10,407 nt of DNA from contig CAVAVT010000052.1 of assembly GCA_963592185.1 (NCBI GenBank), forward strand, positions 1-10,407. Direction: 5' to 3'. Numbering within the stretch: position 1 is the stretch's first letter; each line of letters starts with the position of its first letter. The stretch is from CAVAVT01 sp963592185. Lineage in GTDB: Bacteria; Bacillota; Negativicutes; Selenomonadales; Selenomonadaceae. Below are positions 6,540-10,407 of this stretch, one piece after another. Both the position numbers and the translations under genes were made by a program. The notes beneath the pieces were generated by a model. The model was not told where the DNA came from and made no database searches. It worked only from the letters and a program-made list of their open reading frames with translations.

Positions 6540-7463
6540 TCACACCTCCAAAACACGGGCTATAAGCGAGCCTTCAAGTACTACTGGGTATTCACGAAGT
6601 GTAAAGAGCAGTCCGGTAATCGGGCTCTTCAGCTCCTCACGAACTTTTCCGGTAAGGGAATCCGCCACAACGCCAAGGGTCTGACCCTCATAGACCTTGC
6701 AGCCATGCTCAACTACAGGCATAAATATACCGCTCTGATTTGCATTTACGTAGCCAACATGTCCATCTGTACTTATGATTGGCTGACCAACAGACGGAGC
6801 CTTTTCATCCAGCATTCCCATATCCACCATGGTAGCAAGGATTCCTGATGCCAGCTTGTCGCCATATTCAATGGTCAGGCGCATTCCAACGCCCATTTCC
6901 ACAACCAGACAGGGTGTTCCGGTGCTGTTAAGGCTCCACGCCAGCGTACTTTCGAGCACAGTTGCAGCACTATGAACCCATACCAAATCCATATTCATAT
7001 GCTTTGACATGGGTACAAGCTTGTCAGCTGTTTTTTCATTTATACGTATCTGGGGAATTTCCCGAAGGAAAATATTGCTGGCGTGAATATCTATCGCCAA
7101 ATCCGCCCCAGAAATATTATCCACAATCTGCTTGGCTACATATTCATACATGGAGCCGTCTTCATTGCCGGGAAAAATTCTGTTCATATCCAAGTCAAAG
7201 CCCGGCAATCCTCTGTATATGGTGCTGATTCCCATTGGATTCAGTGATGGATATATATCCACCTGTCCCCTGAGCTTAGATTTCTTTTTTTCAAGCATTC
7301 TTGCCAGCTGAAAGGTTACATACTGTCCCTCCAGCTCATCACCATGGGTTCCTGTTATTACGCAGAGTCTTTTTCCAAGACCTGCCTCTCCCACGATGGT
7401 ATTTTTCTGCACGGCGAACTCCTCTCCAGCCGGCAGTTGTAATCTGACTACATCCTCAACCAC
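6540..7463 (-). CDS. AstE/aspartoacylase-family zinc deacylase, catalytic copy
   Basis: This is a predicted zinc-dependent hydrolase of the succinylglutamate desuccinylase/aspartoacylase family, related to M14 carboxypeptidases; members split N-acyl amino acids or similar amide bonds. From the GTG at 7463 it has 307 residues. Zinc ligands are H40 and E43 in THGDE, and H127 in DIHAS. DMNRIFPG (about 92-99) supplies the substrate-carboxylate Arg, and E189 in VVEMG is the likely general base. A C-terminal barrel-like domain (about 225-307) is usual for the COG3608 type. The start is uncertain: a TTG at 7484 gives 314 residues but has a poor SD, while the GTG has AAAAGGA (7474-7480) 10 bases upstream. 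It lies after the transglutaminase-like gene and 2 bases before its degenerate paralogue. It may hydrolyse the product or an intermediate of the ATP-grasp ligase. Confidence 0.87.
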   Translation of the reverse strand: MVEDVVRLQLPAGEEFAVQKNTIVGEAGLGKRLCVITGTHGDELEGQYVTFQLARMLEKKKSKLRGQVDIYPSLNPMGISTIYRGLPGFDLDMNRIFPGNEDGSMYEYVAKQIVDNISGADLAIDIHASNIFLREIPQIRINEKTADKLVPMSKHMNMDLVWVHSAATVLESTLAWSLNSTGTPCLVVEMGVGMRLTIEYGDKLASGILATMVDMGMLDEKAPSVGQPIISTDGHVGYVNANQSGIFMPVVEHGCKVYEGQTLGVVADSLTGKVREELKSPITGLLFTLREYPVVLEGSLIARVLEV

Positions 7464-7502
7464 CCTATCACAATCCTTTTCCAAAATATCTTATGCCATT
7501 CT

Positions 7503-8276
7503 TCATGACGGCCGTACACGCATGAACACTGTCTGAAGCTGGTCGGCTCCACCACGGAATACACCACGCTCCACGGGGCAGTCCCTATAGTCCCTGCCAA
7601 CAGAAAGCACGATGTAATCCTCATCCGTCAGCTTGTTTCTGGTGGGATCAAAGCCATACCACAAACCTTCATGCCAGACCTCTGCCCAGGCATGTGTGGT
7701 GCCTTCACCATAGGGCAGACCGCACACATATCTGGCAGGATGTCCCAAAAGACGTGCCATTGTCACAAATACATGGGCAAAATCCTGACACACGCCTTTT
7801 TTCTGCTTAAAAGCCTCAGAAGCTGTGGTTGCCACATTGGTACTTCCAGGCTCGTAATCAAAATATCCGTGCAGCAGCTCAGACAGCTCCTGCATCTGTT
7901 GAAGCACGCCGCCTGAAAGCTCTGCTTCCTGCAAAAATGCCTTAATTGCAGCATCAGGATGGGTCATAGCCGAGGGATAGCTGTAGCACGCCATAGGTTT
8001 CTCTGGAACCCTATGGCTATCATCCCTGACTATACGGCCTTCTATATTATACCTAAAATTGTCGTGCTCTTCATCTATATGTCCAAAAAAAACTGTATTT
8101 CCAAAGGCATCCCGGCTGTAGCAGCCCTGCCCCAGCAAAGGCGTTACAGCAAGATGAAATCCTGCCAGCCTTTGTTCCGGGGCAATACGGGGCACACAGC
8201 GGAGTAAAAAATCATGCTCCCTTATTTTTGCGGACATTTCCAAAAGAGTGTTAAATTCAAATCGCAAATCCTTCAT
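7503..8276 (-). CDS. Transglutaminase-like cysteine hydrolase (COG1305 type)
   Basis: This is a predicted cytoplasmic papain-fold hydrolase of 257 residues; no signal peptide or membrane helix is visible. The N-terminal half (about 1-110) matches the beta-rich domain that precedes the core in these proteins. The transglutaminase core (about 125-225) has the full Cys-His-Asp triad: C163 in KGVCQDFAH, H195 in THAWAEVW and D210 in FDPTRN. In bacteria this fold usually cleaves peptide or isopeptide bonds rather than cross-linking proteins. It is regularly encoded beside circularly permuted ATP-grasp and alpha-E proteins, as here, so it probably processes what the ligase makes. The ATG at 8276 has an AAGG SD 9 bases upstream that overlaps the alpha-E stop codon; a GTG three codons earlier abuts the SD and is unlikely. 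The exact substrate is unknown. Confidence 0.92.
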   Translation of the reverse strand: MKDLRFEFNTLLEMSAKIREHDFLLRCVPRIAPEQRLAGFHLAVTPLLGQGCYSRDAFGNTVFFGHIDEEHDNFRYNIEGRIVRDDSHRVPEKPMACYSYPSAMTHPDAAIKAFLQEAELSGGVLQQMQELSELLHGYFDYEPGSTNVATTASEAFKQKKGVCQDFAHVFVTMARLLGHPARYVCGLPYGEGTTHAWAEVWHEGLWYGFDPTRNKLTDEDYIVLSVGRDYRDCPVERGVFRGGADQLQTVFMRVRPS

Positions 8277-8287
8277 AGGACTCACCC

Positions 8288-8977
8288 TTACACCTGAAAA
8301 AGATTTTCTATTGCCTGCAGGAAATCCCCTTCACTCAAGGAGTCCGCCGGACTCTTTCCTTCATAAATGCGCTCCTGCTTCAAGATGGTCTGCAGTGCCT
8401 GAGGCTCCGTCTGAATGCTTGTTCTGGTCATGCGCTTCAGGAACTTCTGCAGCTCCTCATGAAGGGCTTCCTGACGATATCCGGTGCGAAGACTGAAACT
8501 GATACACTCCACGCTTGCTCCGCATTTAATAATATTTCGTACATTGTCGTCTACGATAAAATCATCGTAACTGCCACGGAATGCCATGATATTATCCAGT
8601 ACCTCAAGAAGCATAAGTCCGGGAGCACTGTCCTCCGCCCCCTCATCCAGTGCATACACAGCCATCTGGAGATATGCAAGAGTGCTGGAGCCGATGGTTT
8701 CTCTTAACACCATGCCGTTTCCAAGCATCATTTCAGCGGCATAGCGTATGGAATCAGGATTTTTCACATCATAAACATAACTTTTGAAAAAATCTTCTGC
8801 TGACTCGTAATTATTTTCTATGCCCAGCTTTGCACAGTAGTTTCCATAATCAAAATAATCACTGTCAATCATGGAATCATAGCAGTTCATCATGTATTGC
8901 AGGGACAGGGCCACTCTTTCATAGTACCTTCCCAGCCAGTAAAGCCGGTTTGTTTTGCTCAGCGAGATAAAATCCAT
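8288..8977 (-). CDS. Alpha-E domain protein (COG2307/DUF403 type), compact form
   Basis: This is an almost entirely helical protein of 229 residues. The N-terminal RLYWLGRYYERV (about 11-22) is the hallmark of the alpha-E family, and VLRETIGSSTLAYLQM is its second recognisable helix. A later acidic stretch, DNIMAFRGSYDDFIVDDNVRN, gives the family its glutamate/aspartate-rich helical look. No enzymatic motif is visible; the family is predicted to act with circularly permuted ATP-grasp ligases, possibly as carrier or structural partner. Many alpha-E proteins are about 300 residues, so this is a short version, though it ends cleanly and similar short forms occur in anaerobic Bacillota as far as I recall. 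The ATG at 8977 lies inside the end of the ATP-grasp gene (19-base overlap), with GGAGGAGG about 12 bases upstream. Confidence 0.88.
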   Translation of the reverse strand: MDFISLSKTNRLYWLGRYYERVALSLQYMMNCYDSMIDSDYFDYGNYCAKLGIENNYESAEDFFKSYVYDVKNPDSIRYAAEMMLGNGMVLRETIGSSTLAYLQMAVYALDEGAEDSAPGLMLLEVLDNIMAFRGSYDDFIVDDNVRNIIKCGASVECISFSLRTGYRQEALHEELQKFLKRMTRTSIQTEPQALQTILKQERIYEGKSPADSLSEGDFLQAIENLFQV

Positions 8978-10269
8978 GTATCTTTAAAGCCTCCTCCTTG
9001 GGACGAATTAACAACGAAGCTGTCCGGGTTTCTTGAAAATCTGGTAAGACCGCTGGGCCATACCTGTACCTTTTCCCCGGCCAGTACAAAGGCACGAAGA
9101 TCCGCCTTTCTGGCAACTGTTTCCTTGCCTTCCACAATGTCCAAATCCTGGAAATCTATAACTTCCTGGGAGATGAAACGCCTTGGCTCAGCCTTGATGG
9201 TTTCCTTCAGCTTTTCAAGTTCCTCTAGGCTTAAGTCGCTGCCAAAGATTACGCCGTAACCTCCAGCCTCAGCCACGTCCTTGATAACCAGACGGCCGAT
9301 ATTTTCAAGAGTATAATCCATGTCTTCCTTATAAAATGGCAGGAATGTGGGGGCATTCTTCAAAATAGGTTCTTCATCGAGATAATATTTAATCATCTTT
9401 GGAACGAAGTAATATATACCCTTGTCATCTGCCACACCATTGCCAGGAGCATTGATGAGAGCCACATTGCCAGCTCTATATACTTCCATTATGTTAGGTA
9501 CGCCTATCAGGGACTCAGGCTCGAAGCACAAAGGATCCAGATAGTCATCGCTTATACGGCGGTACATAGCACCAACCTTAACTGTGCCGTGGTTGCCTCT
9601 GTAATAAAGGTAGTCATTGTCCACCAGCAGGTCCCCAGGCTCAGCCAGCACAGCGCCAGTCTGCTCTGCAAGATAGGAATGCTCGAAATATGCGGCGTTG
9701 TAACGACCAGGTGTAAAAATGACATTTATACCGCCGGTATTTACATAATCCATGGTTTCCTTCAGCATGGAACCATAGTTTCTGTTGTCCATAACATGGT
9801 TCTGCCTGAAAGTATCCGGACTGCAGCGGCGGCAAAGTGAACGGGCAATCAGAGGATAGGATGCGCCTGAAGGAATCCTCAGGTTATCCTCCAAAATATA
9901 CCATACTCCGTCTTTTCCCAGCACCAGGTCAATACCTGAAATGTGGCTGTAAATCCCCTTTGATGGCATGATTCCCTCACACTGGGCAAGATACCCAGGA
10001 GAGCGGTAAACAAATTCTTCTGGAACTACTCCATCCTTGATAATCTGCTTTTCAGAATAGATGTCCCTTAAGAAAGCGTTAAGAGCTGATACTCTCTGAA
10101 TCAGTCCCTTTTCCAGCAGCTGGTAATCCTCATGGGATATAACCCGGGGTATTGGATCAAAGGGAAACAGTCTTTCCTTGAATTTCCCGTTTTTATAAAT
10201 ACCGAATTTTACGCCATACCGTGCCATCTGCCTATTGATTTCTTCCTTGTGAAGCAGCAGCTCTTCCAT
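8959..10269 (-). CDS. Circularly permuted ATP-grasp family ligase (COG2308/DUF407 type)
   Basis: This is a predicted ATP-dependent carboxylate-amine ligase of 436 residues, near full family length. The diagnostic blocks appear in order: FDPIPRVIS (37-45), LEDNLRIPSG (126-135), YRRISDDYLDPL (236-247) and AGNVALINAPGNGVADDK (266-283). VIKDVAEAGGYG (328-339) follows with a candidate ATP-binding Lys330 and glycine loop, and the tail has SSQGGGFKDTW (422-432). The family is predicted to form amide or peptide bonds using an acyl-phosphate; no substrate is established that I know of. The ATG at 10269 has a near-ideal AGGAGGAG SD 5 bases upstream, so the longer reading from an ATG at 10323, which starts inside a hairpin, is rejected. 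It is first in a five-gene unit with alpha-E, transglutaminase-like and two AstE-type genes. Confidence 0.93.
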   Translation of the reverse strand: MEELLLHKEEINRQMARYGVKFGIYKNGKFKERLFPFDPIPRVISHEDYQLLEKGLIQRVSALNAFLRDIYSEKQIIKDGVVPEEFVYRSPGYLAQCEGIMPSKGIYSHISGIDLVLGKDGVWYILEDNLRIPSGASYPLIARSLCRRCSPDTFRQNHVMDNRNYGSMLKETMDYVNTGGINVIFTPGRYNAAYFEHSYLAEQTGAVLAEPGDLLVDNDYLYYRGNHGTVKVGAMYRRISDDYLDPLCFEPESLIGVPNIMEVYRAGNVALINAPGNGVADDKGIYYFVPKMIKYYLDEEPILKNAPTFLPFYKEDMDYTLENIGRLVIKDVAEAGGYGVIFGSDLSLEELEKLKETIKAEPRRFISQEVIDFQDLDIVEGKETVARKADLRAFVLAGEKVQVWPSGLTRFSRNPDSFVVNSSQGGGFKDTWILSR

Positions 10270-10274
10270 AGTCA

Positions 10275-10282
10275 CTCCTCCT
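10275..10282 (-). promoter_or_regulatory. SD that decides the ATP-grasp start
   Basis: The minus strand reads AGGAGGAG followed by 5 bases and ATG (10269). This is the strongest ribosome site in the window. It excludes the in-frame upstream ATG at 10323, which has no SD. It begins only 5 bases after the leader hairpin, so folding of the leader could also affect ribosome access. Confidence 0.85.
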
Positions 10283-10287
10283 AAAAT

Positions 10288-10339
10288 AAAAACAGACAGA
10301 ACGATGAAGTCGCTGAACTCCATTGTTCTGTCTGTTTTT
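10288..10339 (-). terminator. Long leader hairpin, candidate attenuator upstream of the ATP-grasp operon
   Basis: Arms at 10288-10302 and 10325-10339 pair perfectly over 15 bp (core AACAGACAGAAC with GTTCTGTCTGTT). On the minus strand pairing continues inward after one A-C mismatch for another 8 pairs, one of them G-U, closing on a 6-base TCAGCG loop. The 3' arm ends in five T and is followed by ATTTTA, giving the look of an intrinsic terminator. It lies between the likely promoter and the ATP-grasp SD. It is either a regulated attenuator, the end of an upstream gene outside the window, or (since the plus strand also ends in six T) a terminator for plus-strand transcription. Confidence 0.7.
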
Positions 10340-10343
10340 TATC

Positions 10344-10364
10344 CTATGTATGTTTGTTATGCAT
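10344..10364 (-). other. Possible six-codon leader ORF before the hairpin
   Basis: The minus strand has GTAGGAG (10380-10374), 9 bases, then ATG and five further codons (product MHNKHT) and a TAG. It stops 4 bases before the leader hairpin. The layout resembles a leader peptide, but the best promoter candidate would start transcription near this ATG and leave the SD untranscribed. It is therefore real only if transcription begins further upstream. Confidence 0.2.
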
Positions 10365-10367
10365 ACT

Positions 10368-10396
10368 ATGTTACTCCTACAGGACTAATATGTCAA
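10368..10396 (-). promoter_or_regulatory. Likely promoter of the ATP-grasp/alpha-E/deacylase operon
   Basis: On the minus strand a perfect -35 TTGACA (10396-10391) is followed by a 17-base spacer and TAACAT (10373-10368), a -10 with four of six consensus bases. Transcription would begin near 10361 and give a leader of about 92 bases containing the hairpin at 10288-10339. The weaker -10 makes this less certain than the promoter at 5410-5438. Confidence 0.55.
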
Positions 10397-10407
10397 TAAT
10401 CATAACA

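Noticed and set aside
6450..6848. Plus-strand open frame of 132 codons, with other shorter plus-strand frames at 1552-1959, 5575-5925 and 8897-9259
   Set aside because: All are antisense to well-supported genes, lack domain signatures and are not followed by plausible partner genes.
10270..10323. N-terminal extension of the ATP-grasp protein by 18 residues from the ATG at 10323
   Set aside because: This ATG lies inside the hairpin with no SD, while the ATG at 10269 has AGGAGGAG at good spacing and gives the usual N-terminus.

Overview
The window looks like chromosome from an anaerobic member of the Bacillota, in Clostridia or Negativicutes. The basis is moderate-to-low GC, strong purine-rich Shine-Dalgarno (SD) sites, sigma-A promoters of the TTGACA-17-TATAAT type, TTG starts, and the style of the Trk, PnuC and ATP-grasp proteins. 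I cannot name a genus. Every gene I can support lies on the minus strand, so the reading order runs from high to low coordinates. Nine complete genes and one cut gene fall into three transcription units. I see no RNA gene, mobile element, CRISPR array or pseudogene, and no gene-free stretch reaches 300 bases.

Unit A (10269 to 5584) is a five-gene operon. It begins with a circularly permuted ATP-grasp ligase (COG2308 type), then an alpha-E protein (COG2307 type), then a transglutaminase-like cysteine hydrolase. These three form a known but biochemically uncharacterised conserved set, predicted to make and break an amide or peptide bond. Two tandem AstE/aspartoacylase-family (zinc deacylase) paralogues follow. 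The first keeps its zinc and catalytic residues; the second has lost both zinc histidines and probably the catalytic glutamate. A near-perfect hairpin followed by a T-rich stretch sits between the likely promoter and the ATP-grasp SD, so the operon may be controlled by attenuation. A terminator hairpin at 5516-5550 closes it.

Unit B (5325 to 1997) starts from a consensus promoter and encodes an ADP-ribosylglycohydrolase-fold protein, a PfkB-family kinase, a PnuC-family transporter and a GntR/HutC regulator. The genes overlap or nearly touch. The family content matches the Escherichia coli yegT-yegU-yegV-yegW set, except that the MFS nucleoside transporter (YegT) is replaced by PnuC. The likely role is import and salvage or breakdown of a nucleoside or ribosyl compound under a ligand-sensing repressor. 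An 18-bp perfect palindrome just upstream of the first SD is a candidate operator. A hairpin at 1961-1989 ends the unit.

Unit C (1857 to 1 and beyond) is trkA followed by trkH, the regulatory and membrane subunits of a Trk/Ktr-type potassium uptake system. trkH runs off the window edge.
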